From contig JAQBZS010000089.1 of NCBI GenBank assembly GCA_027622115.1, positions 1-13,062 on the forward strand: a stretch of 13,062 nucleotides of DNA, given 5' to 3'. The notes under the pieces were generated by a model, which saw only the letters and a list, made by a program, of their open reading frames with translations, did not search any database and was not told the origin of the DNA. Shown piece after piece: positions 1 through 7,090 of this stretch (positions within the stretch are counted from its first letter, which is position 1; each line of letters opens with the position of its first letter). The translations under genes were made by a program, and so were the position numbers. The DNA comes from Planctomycetota bacterium (GTDB lineage Bacteria > Planctomycetota > Planctomycetia > Planctomycetales > Planctomycetaceae).

Positions 1-641
1 TACACGGCTTCCTTGATGTACGGTTGCGGCGAATCATTCGCAGCTTTGTTGCCTTCGTAATTCATCAAGCTCCCGTAGCCCGGATCGGTGAACCAGATGG
101 ACCCGTCGTCGGGATGGACCACGGCGTCGTTCGGAGCATTCAGTCCCTTGCCATCCCATTTGTCGGCGATCACCGAAATCTTGCCGTCATATTCGTAGCG
201 GACGACTCGGCGATTCCCGTGCTCGCACGCGATCTGCCGACCGCTGTAATCGAACGTGTTGCCATTGCTGTTGCCGGACGGATGACGGAATTGACTCACA
301 TGACCGTCGTCTTCGATCAGGCGAAATTGGGCATTTCGAGGAATGTCGCTCCATAACAAATAGCGGCCCACGCCGTTCCACGCCGGACCTTCGGCCCAAA
401 GGTATCCGCGTGCGACTCGTTCAATCGCCGTGTTGCCCAGCTTGTATTTGGCGAAGCGTTCGTCGAGCACCACGATGTCTTGATCGGGATAGCGCACCGG
501 TTCGGCGTTCGGGCCGTAGTCGCGAGCCAACACGGTGCCACCCGCGGCTGCTGCTGCCGCCGCAAGGAACGCTCGCCGACCGACTTGCGGTGCATCCACT
601 TTCAAACCATTCGCCTGAGAAGCGTGAGTTGAATCGCTCAT
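1..641 (-). CDS. SMP-30/gluconolactonase/LRE-family protein, Tat-exported (3' end outside the window)
   Basis: Likely a calcium-dependent lactonase of the SMP-30 six-bladed beta-propeller family, which hydrolyses sugar lactones to sugar acids; the exact substrate is unknown. The reading frame is open from an ATG at 641 to the window edge (213 codons seen), so the C-terminal part is missing. An AAGGA-type ribosome site lies at 646-652. Residues 21-26 (GRRAFL) followed by an Ala-rich stretch and a likely cleavage site near VLA-RD form a twin-arginine signal, so the protein is probably exported folded. Family motifs are visible: AEGPAW (residues 83-88, putative metal Glu84), LNAPNDAVV (167-175) and WFTDPGYG (183-190). 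It lies 37 nt downstream of the aldolase gene on the same strand, so co-transcription is likely. Export is odd if its partner enzymes are cytoplasmic. Family call is solid; substrate is not. Confidence 0.85.
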   Translation of the reverse strand, partial: MSDSTHASQANGLKVDAPQVGRRAFLAAAAAAAGGTVLARDYGPNAEPVRYPDQDIVVLDERFAKYKLGNTAIERVARGYLWAEGPAWNGVGRYLLWSDIPRNAQFRLIEDDGHVSQFRHPSGNSNGNTFDYSGRQIACEHGNRRVVRYEYDGKISVIADKWDGKGLNAPNDAVVHPDDGSIWFTDPGYGSLMNYEGNKAANDSPQPYIKEAV

Positions 642-678
642 GATGTCCTTCCATTGGGGATCAGGTTGATAACTTGGT

Positions 679-1662
679 TCAATCGCGTGTGATTTCGTCG
701 AAGAACTTGACGTAATCGTCTCGGTCATCGCTGTCGATGTATTGCATGGCGTTGCGCGGGTGCAGGTTGAGTTGCCCCGTGATGTTGTAGGGAATCAACG
801 GACCCCACGTGACGGTTTCGCGGAGCGGATGAATGTGATCTTGCAACAACTGCAACACCGGCCGCAGGTGGAATTTTGGATTTCGCAAGAAGCCCAACAG
901 CAATTCCATCGGACAATTGCCCGCGCCTCGACCAAGCCCGGCCATCGTGGCGTCCGCCCGATTGGAACCCAGAATGATCGCTTCGATCGTATTGGCGAAA
1001 GCCAGTTGCTGATTGTTGTGCGCGTGGATGCCGATCTCCTTGCCCGTGCCTTCCATCGCGGTCGAGTACTTGCGGTACAGCTCGTCGATCTGTTCGCGGT
1101 AGAGGTGGCCGAAGCTGTCCACGATGACCATCGTGCCTGCGGGCGTGTCCTTGATGTTGTCCAGCACCGTGTCGATTTCGCAGTCGGTAATGTTGGACAC
1201 GGCCATCAAATTGGCCATTGTCTCGTAACCCAGCGAATGAGCGTGATTGATCATCTCGACAGCTTCGGACACCTGATGTGCGTAGAACGCCACGCGAATC
1301 ATGTCCAACTTGCTTTGGTCCGCCGGGGCGATTTGGTGTTTCCAATCGCACTTGCCGGCATCGGCCATCGCGGCCAGTTTCAGGCCGGTGGTTTCCGAGT
1401 CGTGGTCGCCGAGCAGTCGGTTGATGTCGTCTTCGTCGCAGTGACGCCATGCCCCGAATTCGGCCTTGGGGAAGCTCTTTTCGGAATTCTTGTACCCAAT
1501 CTCCATGTAATCCACGCCGCACGCGATGCACGTGTCGTACACCGCTCGAACGACTTCGTCGGTGAATTGGTGGTTGTTGATAAGCCCGCCGTCTCGGATG
1601 GTGCAGTCGAGCACTTTGAGTTCGGGTCGGTAGGTAATCCACGGCGCTTTGGTGTCGGACAT
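679..1662 (-). CDS. DRE-TIM metallolyase, HMGL-like aldolase (4-hydroxy-2-oxovalerate aldolase type)
   Basis: A 327-residue TIM-barrel enzyme of the HMG-CoA lyase / homocitrate synthase / DmpG aldolase superfamily, which cleaves or forms C-C bonds next to a keto acid using a divalent metal. The defining DCTIRDGG motif is at residues 19-26 (Arg23 and Asp24 catalytic/metal). The metal-binding HxH is at His213 and His215 (IHAHNN), and the GLGRGAGNC loop is at 242-250. The length fits a single catalytic domain; there is no LeuA regulatory domain and no clear DmpG C-terminal communication domain. An ATG at 1662 precedes the conserved N-terminus; no good ribosome site is visible. It is divergent from the enolase-superfamily gene and shares its upstream region. 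It could be a keto-acid aldolase in a sugar-acid pathway or a biosynthetic condensing enzyme; sequence alone does not decide. Confidence 0.85.
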   Translation of the reverse strand: MSDTKAPWITYRPELKVLDCTIRDGGLINNHQFTDEVVRAVYDTCIACGVDYMEIGYKNSEKSFPKAEFGAWRHCDEDDINRLLGDHDSETTGLKLAAMADAGKCDWKHQIAPADQSKLDMIRVAFYAHQVSEAVEMINHAHSLGYETMANLMAVSNITDCEIDTVLDNIKDTPAGTMVIVDSFGHLYREQIDELYRKYSTAMEGTGKEIGIHAHNNQQLAFANTIEAIILGSNRADATMAGLGRGAGNCPMELLLGFLRNPKFHLRPVLQLLQDHIHPLRETVTWGPLIPYNITGQLNLHPRNAMQYIDSDDRDDYVKFFDEITRD

Positions 1663-2142
1663 TGGTGCGGTTTCTGAGTTTGCAGTTCACGGATTCAAAC
1701 GAAGGGCGAGCATTGTGCTAAACACCGTGCCGAAATTGGAGTCGGTCGGCTGTCGAAACAAGATTTTGTGTGCAAAACCGACGACTTCTCGCGCAAGAGG
1801 TCTTGAGTCAAAGGCGTTCAGCACGAGGATTGCTTGTTAAACAATTCGGGATTCCGCAGCAGCAAGCCGAACGCTTCGAATCCAAACTCGCTGAAACCAA
1901 CCAGGCTGGAAGACGCGAATGTCGTCGCCGGTCTGAAATATGCGGGCGAGACATTTGGTTTGTGACGTCACTCGATCGTCGTCTCGCTTGAGCGGTTCTT
2001 GAGCAAACCCCGGCTGGTCAGTAGCATCCCCCCTGAATTGACGGCAGCTTTCACGATCCCCCCGAATTCCCGCTCGATGTCGCGATGATCGCGAACCTCG
2101 CTGCCCACGTCGCCGGGAAAACCTCGAACACCCAATGGAGCC
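1663..2142. other. Divergent intergenic region between the aldolase and enolase-family genes
   Basis: This 480-base stretch separates two divergent transcription units and must hold both promoters. I see no convincing gene: open frames of 60-75 codons exist on the plus strand but show no recognisable motif and no ribosome site. Small inverted repeats that could be operators are TTTTG/CAAAA at 1764-1777 and TTGTT/AACAA at 1834-1844. Two direct repeats near 2026 and 2056 are listed separately. No clear sigma-70 promoter could be assigned. Confidence 0.5.
2026..2068. repeat. Pair of direct repeats upstream of the enolase-family gene
   Basis: ATCCCCCCTGAATT (2026-2039) and ATCCCCCCGAATT (2056-2068) start exactly 30 bp apart, close to three helical turns, and differ by one inserted base. 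They lie 75-117 bp upstream of the enolase-family start. The phasing fits a tandem operator for a dimeric regulator; chance duplication is also possible. Confidence 0.4.
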
Positions 2143-3495
2143 ATGTCCAAGTCGACCGATATTCGAATTCTCGGCGTAACCTGCAGTTTTGAATCCGTGC
2201 CGTTTCGGGCACCGTTGAAGTTTGGAGGGCGAATCGTCGACAAGACGGACCTCATCAACGTCGAAATTGAGGTCGAATCACAATCCGGAAAACAAGCGAC
2301 CGGATTGGGCAGCATGCCGATCGGCAACGTCTGGGCCTGGCCGTCCGCGACCGTTGAACCGGATCAAGCGGAAGACTTGATGAAACGGTTTGCCGAAGGT
2401 GTCGCCAACCTGTTCGATTCGTATCCCGAATACGCGCATCCGATCGAAACCGTCTACCAGATCTCCGCCGAATACCAACATTTGGGGAAGACGATTTCGC
2501 GACGCCATGACTGTGACGAGCCGATCCCCGAATTGGCTCGACTGGTCGCCGCGAGCCCGTTCGACGCGGCGTTGCATGACGCGTTCGGCAAGGCTCATCG
2601 CATCAATAGTTACAACGGTCTGTCGTCCGAATTCATGAATGCCGACCTTTCCGAGTATCTGGATGACTCGTTCGCCGGTGAGTTCTTGGACCAGTACACC
2701 ACGCGAGACCCCAAGCCACGGCTTCCGTTGTATCACTTGGTGGGGGCGCTCGATCCGCTGACAGCCGCCGACATCACAAAACGAATCGACGATGGTTTGC
2801 CGGAAACCCTGGGTGAATGGATCAAAGCCGACGGTTTGACGCATCTGAAAATCAAGCTGTCCGGCGACAATCTCGACTGGGACGTGGATCGCGTGCTGTC
2901 CATCAATCGGGTGGCCGAGGAAACGCAAGCGGCTCGCGGTTGCAGCGAATGGTTCTATTCGACCGACTTCAATGAGAAGTGCGAAAACGTGGAGTACGTG
3001 CTGGAGTTTCTTGAACGGGTGAAGTCCGGATCTGCGGCGGCGTTCGATCGAATCCAATACATCGAACAGCCGACCAACCGCGATCTCAAGGCGAATCCCG
3101 ACAACAAGATGCACCGAGCGGCGGAAGTGAAGCCGGTTGTGATCGATGAGTCGCTGGTGGACTACGACTCTTTGCTGCTCAGCCGCGAGATGGGTTATTC
3201 CGGCGTCGCTCTGAAGGCTTGCAAGGGCCAAACGGAATCACTGCTGTTGGCTGCTGCCGCTCAGAAGCACGAGATGTTCTTGTGCGTCCAAGACCTGACC
3301 TGCCCAGGTTTCTCGTTCCTGCATTCGGCGAGTCTGGCGGCCCGCATTCCAAGTGTCGCCGCGATCGAGGGCAACGGACGGCAATATTGCCCAGGTCCGA
3401 ACAAGAAATGGGCGCGACAATACCCGTCGATGTTCAAGATCACCGACGGCACGGTCGGCACTGCGGCTCTAAAGCGAAATGGACTCGGGTTCTGA
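2143..3495 (+). CDS. Enolase-superfamily enzyme (mandelate racemase/muconate lactonizing type)
   Basis: A 450-residue member of the enolase superfamily, which abstracts a proton alpha to a carboxylate and then dehydrates, epimerises or cycloisomerises. All expected C-terminal barrel residues of the KxK (MLE) subgroup are visible: HLKIKLSG with Lys236 and Lys238, metal ligands Asp275 (STDFNE), Glu308 (YIEQP) and Asp335 (VVIDES), and LKACKG with Lys358/Lys361. The fold is therefore probably active, with one lysine acid/base on each face. It is longer than the usual 350-400 residues, with extra sequence around residues 95-200 in and after the capping domain. The ATG at 2143 follows an in-frame stop at 2086-2088; GGAG at 2137-2140 is only 2 nt away, so initiation is not classic. 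It is the first gene of the plus-strand run. Acid-sugar dehydratase, epimerase and synthase activities are all possible. Confidence 0.85.
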   Translation: MSKSTDIRILGVTCSFESVPFRAPLKFGGRIVDKTDLINVEIEVESQSGKQATGLGSMPIGNVWAWPSATVEPDQAEDLMKRFAEGVANLFDSYPEYAHPIETVYQISAEYQHLGKTISRRHDCDEPIPELARLVAASPFDAALHDAFGKAHRINSYNGLSSEFMNADLSEYLDDSFAGEFLDQYTTRDPKPRLPLYHLVGALDPLTAADITKRIDDGLPETLGEWIKADGLTHLKIKLSGDNLDWDVDRVLSINRVAEETQAARGCSEWFYSTDFNEKCENVEYVLEFLERVKSGSAAAFDRIQYIEQPTNRDLKANPDNKMHRAAEVKPVVIDESLVDYDSLLLSREMGYSGVALKACKGQTESLLLAAAAQKHEMFLCVQDLTCPGFSFLHSASLAARIPSVAAIEGNGRQYCPGPNKKWARQYPSMFKITDGTVGTAALKRNGLGF

Positions 3496-3579
3496 AGGAA
3501 CTTGTGTTTTGAGATGCAGTTGAAGATCTTCCGCAGCACACAATTCCCCGTGACACCCCTTGTCCCCATCGTGTGCTGA

Positions 3580-4905
3580 ATGTTTGAACTGCAAATTCCG
3601 AATGGTGACGCGGAACTCGACGCCGTCTACGAACGTGGGCGAAACGTCATTCCCGGTGGCGTGTGTTCCAGCACTCGCTTCAACAAGGCCTGGGGCCGAG
3701 GCGTGTATGCCAGCAAGGCCAAAGGGGCTCGGTTCTGGGATCTCGGCGGACGCGAGTTTCTCGATATGTCGATGAGCCACGGGGCGACACTGCTGGGCCA
3801 CAAACATCCTTCGCTGCAACAGGTATTCCAAACGGCTTGGGAACTTGGCGGGTTGTGCAGCCTCGATACGCCGTTCCATATTGAACTGGCCGAAGAGCTC
3901 TGCCGCATGATTCCGTGCGGCGAACGCGTCCGTTTTACCGGGTCCGGATCGGAAGCCACCCTGCACGCGCTGAGGCTCTGCCGAGCCGTGTCCGGACGCG
4001 ACAAGATCATTCGCTTTCACGGGCACTTTCACGGCTATCACGAATTGACTTACATCGGCGGGCATCCACCGGCGGATCAGCTCGACGCCCAGCCGCCCTA
4101 TCGCGAAAGCGCCGGCATTCCCGAGTCGCTCGCCGAACTCATCATCGCACTGCCATACAACGATGCTGAGGCATTGGAATCGGCGATCCTGCGGCACAAG
4201 GACGACGTGGGCACGATTCTGATCGAACCCGTGGACTACAACTGCGGCTGCATCTTGCCGGAGCCGGGATTCCTTGAGTTCGCTCGAAAACTGGCCGACA
4301 CGCACGGAATGTTGCTGTTCTTCGACGAGATTCAATCGTTCGCCAAGAAGAGCCCAGGTGGGGCTCAAGCCGACTTCGGCGTGACGCCCGACATCTGTAC
4401 GATCGGCAAATCGCTGGGCGCGGGACTGCCGCTATCGGCCATCATCGGGCGCGCGGAGTTGATGGATCGTTACGCACCGCTCGGCAATGTCGCGCACTCG
4501 GGAACGTTCAACGCACCGCTGACCAGTATGTTGAGCGGTTTGGCGTTTGTGCGGGAAATCAAGACCGACGGCTTCTGGCGGATCATGGAATCGCTGGGCG
4601 ACCAACTGTTTCGCGGGCTGGACGAGATCGCGGAACGCAGCCCGATCCCCGTTCGTTTTCAACGCCACGGCTGCCGCTTTGGGATTATCTTCGGGACGCG
4701 GGATCCCGTGACGAACTACCGGCAGAGCCTCTGCCACGACAAACAGACGATGATCGAATTCTGCCGCCAAACCACGGAACGTGGCGTGTACTTTCACGAC
4801 TACGGCGGCGGAGCCTGTCATCACGGCTACTCGCTGGCACACACGGCCGACGACATCGATCGGATCCTCAATGTGACGGATGACTCGTTGCAGGCGATGT
4901 GCTGA
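3580..4905 (+). CDS. Class III PLP-dependent aminotransferase, glutamate-1-semialdehyde aminomutase-like
   Basis: A 441-residue fold-type I PLP enzyme. GSGSEA at residues 121-126 binds the cofactor phosphate, FFDEIQ at 247-252 supplies Asp249 to the pyridine nitrogen, and TIGKSLGAGLP contains the Schiff-base Lys277. HSGTFNAPLTS (306-316) matches the HemL-subgroup phosphate loop. HemL itself is around 430 residues, but the RFHGHFHGYHE segment (145-155) and the catabolic or biosynthetic neighbourhood make a specialised aminotransferase or aminomutase more likely than tetrapyrrole synthesis. The start at 3580 has no visible ribosome site; the 84-nt gap from the preceding gene and the 50-nt gap to the SDR gene fit one operon. 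An amino transfer step is unusual in a simple sugar-acid degradation route and hints at amino-sugar, amino-acid or secondary-metabolite chemistry. Confidence 0.85.
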   Translation: MFELQIPNGDAELDAVYERGRNVIPGGVCSSTRFNKAWGRGVYASKAKGARFWDLGGREFLDMSMSHGATLLGHKHPSLQQVFQTAWELGGLCSLDTPFHIELAEELCRMIPCGERVRFTGSGSEATLHALRLCRAVSGRDKIIRFHGHFHGYHELTYIGGHPPADQLDAQPPYRESAGIPESLAELIIALPYNDAEALESAILRHKDDVGTILIEPVDYNCGCILPEPGFLEFARKLADTHGMLLFFDEIQSFAKKSPGGAQADFGVTPDICTIGKSLGAGLPLSAIIGRAELMDRYAPLGNVAHSGTFNAPLTSMLSGLAFVREIKTDGFWRIMESLGDQLFRGLDEIAERSPIPVRFQRHGCRFGIIFGTRDPVTNYRQSLCHDKQTMIEFCRQTTERGVYFHDYGGGACHHGYSLAHTADDIDRILNVTDDSLQAMC

Positions 4906-4944
4906 AAAGAATCGGCGGCTTGGAAACCGGGGAACAACCCCTCG

Positions 4945-4951
4945 AAAGGGA
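4945..4951 (+). promoter_or_regulatory. Ribosome binding site that decides the SDR start
   Basis: AAAGGGA sits 4 nt before the ATG at 4956. The frame is open further upstream to an ATG at 4899, which would overlap the aminotransferase stop codon, but that longer version lacks both a ribosome site and SDR homology, so the start at 4956 is preferred. Confidence 0.65.
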
Positions 4952-4955
4952 CAGC

Positions 4956-5717
4956 ATGAGCGGCGCGTTCGCGGGGAAGAATGTCTTGGTCACGGGTGGG
5001 ACTCGCGGGATCGGCAAAGCGGCCGCGATGCGTCTGGCGACCGAGGGTGCGAGTGTCGCGCTGAATTACGTGTCGCGCGACAAGGACGCCGAAGAGACGG
5101 TCGCCGAGATTCAGGCAACAGCTGCGACGGCATGTGCGGTTCGGGGCAACGTTGCGAAGCCCGAGGACGCGAAGCGGATCGCGGACGAGGCTCGAATTGG
5201 CTTGGGCGGCCCGATCGATATCTTGGTGCATTCGGCGGGGATCAGCATTGTCGAACACGCGACCGACGTCACGTGGGAGACGTGGAAGCAAACCATGGAC
5301 GTCAATCTGGACGGCACATTCAACATGATCTACGCCCTCAAGGACGAAATGATCGAACGCGAATACGGTCGGATCGTCTTGATGTCCTCGATCGCCGCTT
5401 TGCGGGAACGCGAAAACCAAGTGCATTATTCGGCATCCAAAGCTGCGGTGATTGCGATGACGCGATGTTTGGCTCAGGCGTGGGCCAAGCACAACATTCG
5501 CATCAACTGCATCTGCCCAGGACTGATCGACACCGAAATGGCGTACACGCTGTCGCCGGAAGCCCATAAATTCATCACGGAGAACACGCCGTTGGGCCGA
5601 CTCGGCCGAGCGGACGAAATCGGCAACGTGATCCGATTCTTGGTCAGCGATGAATCCAGTTTCATGACCGGTCAAACCGTGGTGGCTAGTGGTGGCCGAG
5701 TCATGTTGCCGGGCTAA
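4956..5717 (+). CDS. Short-chain dehydrogenase/reductase (FabG-like SDR)
   Basis: A 253-residue classical SDR that oxidises an alcohol or reduces a ketone with NAD(P). The cofactor loop TGGTRGIG is at residues 13-20, and the Arg in it is common in NADP-preferring members. The catalytic tetrad is complete: Asn117 (DVNLDG), Ser144/Ser145 (LMSSIA), Tyr158 and Lys162 (YSASK). CPGLIDTEM (187-195) and the C-terminal FMTGQTVVASGG are standard. The usual NNAG is HSAG (92-95), a mild variation. It follows the aminotransferase by 50 nt and ends 10 nt before the first long-hairpin repeat, which may close the operon. FabG homology says nothing about substrate; in this context a keto-acid or sugar-acid dehydrogenase is more likely than fatty-acid synthesis. 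Confidence 0.88.
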   Translation: MSGAFAGKNVLVTGGTRGIGKAAAMRLATEGASVALNYVSRDKDAEETVAEIQATAATACAVRGNVAKPEDAKRIADEARIGLGGPIDILVHSAGISIVEHATDVTWETWKQTMDVNLDGTFNMIYALKDEMIEREYGRIVLMSSIAALRERENQVHYSASKAAVIAMTRCLAQAWAKHNIRINCICPGLIDTEMAYTLSPEAHKFITENTPLGRLGRADEIGNVIRFLVSDESSFMTGQTVVASGGRVMLPG

Positions 5718-5726
5718 GTACGACTC

Positions 5727-5824
5727 GGGGTCTGGCTTACGTATTTCAGATTTGGCGGGCATTGGACTTTGGGTTCATCAACAACGTCACCCCGCCAAAT
5801 CTGAAATTCGTAAGCCTGACGCCC
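5727..5824 (+). repeat. Long-hairpin repeat element, copy 1 (MITE/REP-like)
   Basis: Two arms of about 33 bases (5727-5759 and 5791-5824) are near-perfect reverse complements, and both contain the core TTTCAGATTTGGCGGG or its complement. The 31-base centre begins CATTGGAC and ends ACGTCA. The same element recurs in opposite orientation at 5954-6051. It starts 10 nt after the SDR stop and codes for nothing. It could fold as a strong RNA hairpin and limit transcription, but has no terminal T-run. Confidence 0.85.
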
Positions 5825-5953
5825 AAGTTCTCGACTCGCGCGTTTTTCGAAAGTACGTCAATCACATCGCCCGAAAATCTACAGAGCGGATCGCGCTTTC
5901 CGGCGACGTCGGCGAATTGAACTCCTTTCATTAAACACGGCAATTGAGGACCT

Positions 5954-6051
5954 GGGGGTCAGGTTTACGCCTTTCAGATTTGGCGGGTGACGTCTTTGAT
6001 GAATACAACGTCCAATGCCCGCCAAATCTGAAAGACGTAAGCCTGACCCCC
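5954..6051 (-). repeat. Long-hairpin repeat element, copy 2, inverted relative to copy 1
   Basis: Arms at 5954-5987 and 6018-6051 pair almost perfectly and share the 16-base core TTTCAGATTTGGCGGG with copy 1. The 30-base centre, read on the minus strand, matches the centre of copy 1 at 25 of 30 positions, so the whole unit, not just the arms, is repeated and the two copies face opposite ways. It lies 57 nt upstream of the Gfo/Idh-fold gene. The 129 bases between the copies hold no gene that I can see. Confidence 0.85.
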
Positions 6052-6108
6052 GGAAAGCGATTCATTCCTCGGTTCCCACATTCAACTCTTCGATTCGCAG
6101 GTTGGGTC

Positions 6109-7089
6109 ATGAAATCCATCAATGTCGGACTCGTCGGAATCGGGTCGAATTGGTGGGAGCGTTACGAACCGGTGCTTCGCGCTTTGCGAGACCGCTTGTG
6201 CGTTCGCGCGGTGTTTGATCATGTCACCACTCGTGCCAACGCCGTGGCGGAATTGCTTCAGGCGACGACCATGGGCGGAGTGCTGGCGCTCGTCGAACGA
6301 CCGGACGTGGATGCGGTCCTCGTGCTGAGCCCCGGATGGCACGAACATGCATTGCTCGACTTCATCTGCTCCAAGGGTAAGCCGGTGTATCTCGGGGTCC
6401 GACCCGTGAACGACCTGCTGTCGATCGACCACTTACATTCCATCACCGTGCTGACGGATACCCCCGTCATGCCGGAATTCGATCGACGCTACGAACCGGC
6501 GACCAGCCGCGTCCAGGAATTGTTGGCGTCGCGTTTGGGTCGACCGCATCGGATCGGCATCCAAGTTGAGCAGCCGATTTCCGTGACGTGCCCTAATCCC
6601 ACGTTGCCATTGGACTTATTCGTCGAGTTGTTCGATTGGTGTCGTTACATCGCTCGCACGCCACCGGCGAGTCTCACGGCAGTCGCGGACAGCGACGACA
6701 ATCTGTCCGGCATTACGCTGCGCTTCCATCGGCCCAAGTCCGGCGATGAGCCTGTCGTGGCTCAGATCGACGTTCGCCACTGCAGCACGCGAGACATCGC
6801 GGATTCGTCCGCATCGGCTGCCTTCGCGATCGAGGCATCCGGCGGACGTATCGAGTTTTCCACGCAGGAATCGATTCGTTGGCAATCCGCGGACGGCAGC
6901 TTTGACGAGGAGCTTTCGCATGACCGAGGTGCAGTCGAAGTGATGCTGGACCATTTCTGCCGTCGTGTGGTGGGCGGTCTGATTCCGGTCCCCGACCTCG
7001 GCGACATCTGCAGCGGGTTACGCTTGGCCGACGCGGTCGACGAAAGTCTGCGGACTCAAACGACCGTTGAATTCGCGCGAGGTCTTTGA
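6109..7089 (+). CDS. Gfo/Idh/MocA-fold protein with both usual catalytic positions substituted
   Basis: A 326-residue protein with the N-terminal Rossmann fold of the Gfo/Idh/MocA oxidoreductases: VGLVGIGSNWW at residues 6-16, VDAVLVLSP at 67-75, His78/His80 and GKPVYLGVRPV at 90-100. In active members the last segment carries EKP with a catalytic lysine; here it reads VRP, Arg98 replacing Lys. The later GxHxxD motif appears as FVELFDW (171-177), with Glu173 where His is expected. So the protein may bind a dinucleotide without normal dehydrogenase chemistry, or use a different mechanism. The ATG at 6109 directly precedes the Rossmann strand; the frame is open back to 5944, but that part is translated repeat DNA. 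It ends one nucleotide before the beta-RFAP synthase start, implying translational coupling and a possible role in H4MPT cofactor synthesis. Confidence 0.75.
   Translation: MKSINVGLVGIGSNWWERYEPVLRALRDRLCVRAVFDHVTTRANAVAELLQATTMGGVLALVERPDVDAVLVLSPGWHEHALLDFICSKGKPVYLGVRPVNDLLSIDHLHSITVLTDTPVMPEFDRRYEPATSRVQELLASRLGRPHRIGIQVEQPISVTCPNPTLPLDLFVELFDWCRYIARTPPASLTAVADSDDNLSGITLRFHRPKSGDEPVVAQIDVRHCSTRDIADSSASAAFAIEASGGRIEFSTQESIRWQSADGSFDEELSHDRGAVEVMLDHFCRRVVGGLIPVPDLGDICSGLRLADAVDESLRTQTTVEFARGL
7079..7082 (+). promoter_or_regulatory. Ribosome binding site inside the preceding gene, setting the beta-RFAP synthase start
   Basis: GAGG at 7079-7082 lies 8 nt before the ATG at 7091 and within the last codons of the Gfo/Idh-fold gene. 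It favours 7091 over an in-frame ATG at 7067 that overlaps the upstream gene. Confidence 0.55.
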
Positions 7090-7090
7090 G

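Noticed and set aside
742..1677. 311-codon open frame on the plus strand opposite the aldolase gene
   Set aside because: It is an antisense shadow of a strongly conserved gene and has no recognisable motif.
1770..1991. 73-codon plus-strand frame in the divergent intergenic region
   Set aside because: No start signal, no recognisable domain, and it lies where promoters of both flanking genes are needed.
2278..3231. 317-codon minus-strand open frame opposite the enolase-family gene
   Set aside because: Shadow of the coding strand; the plus frame holds all catalytic motifs of a known superfamily.
5944..6108. In-frame N-terminal extension of the Gfo/Idh-fold gene starting at 5944
   Set aside because: These 55 codons translate the second hairpin repeat and unrelated leader DNA; the Rossmann fold begins right after the ATG at 6109.
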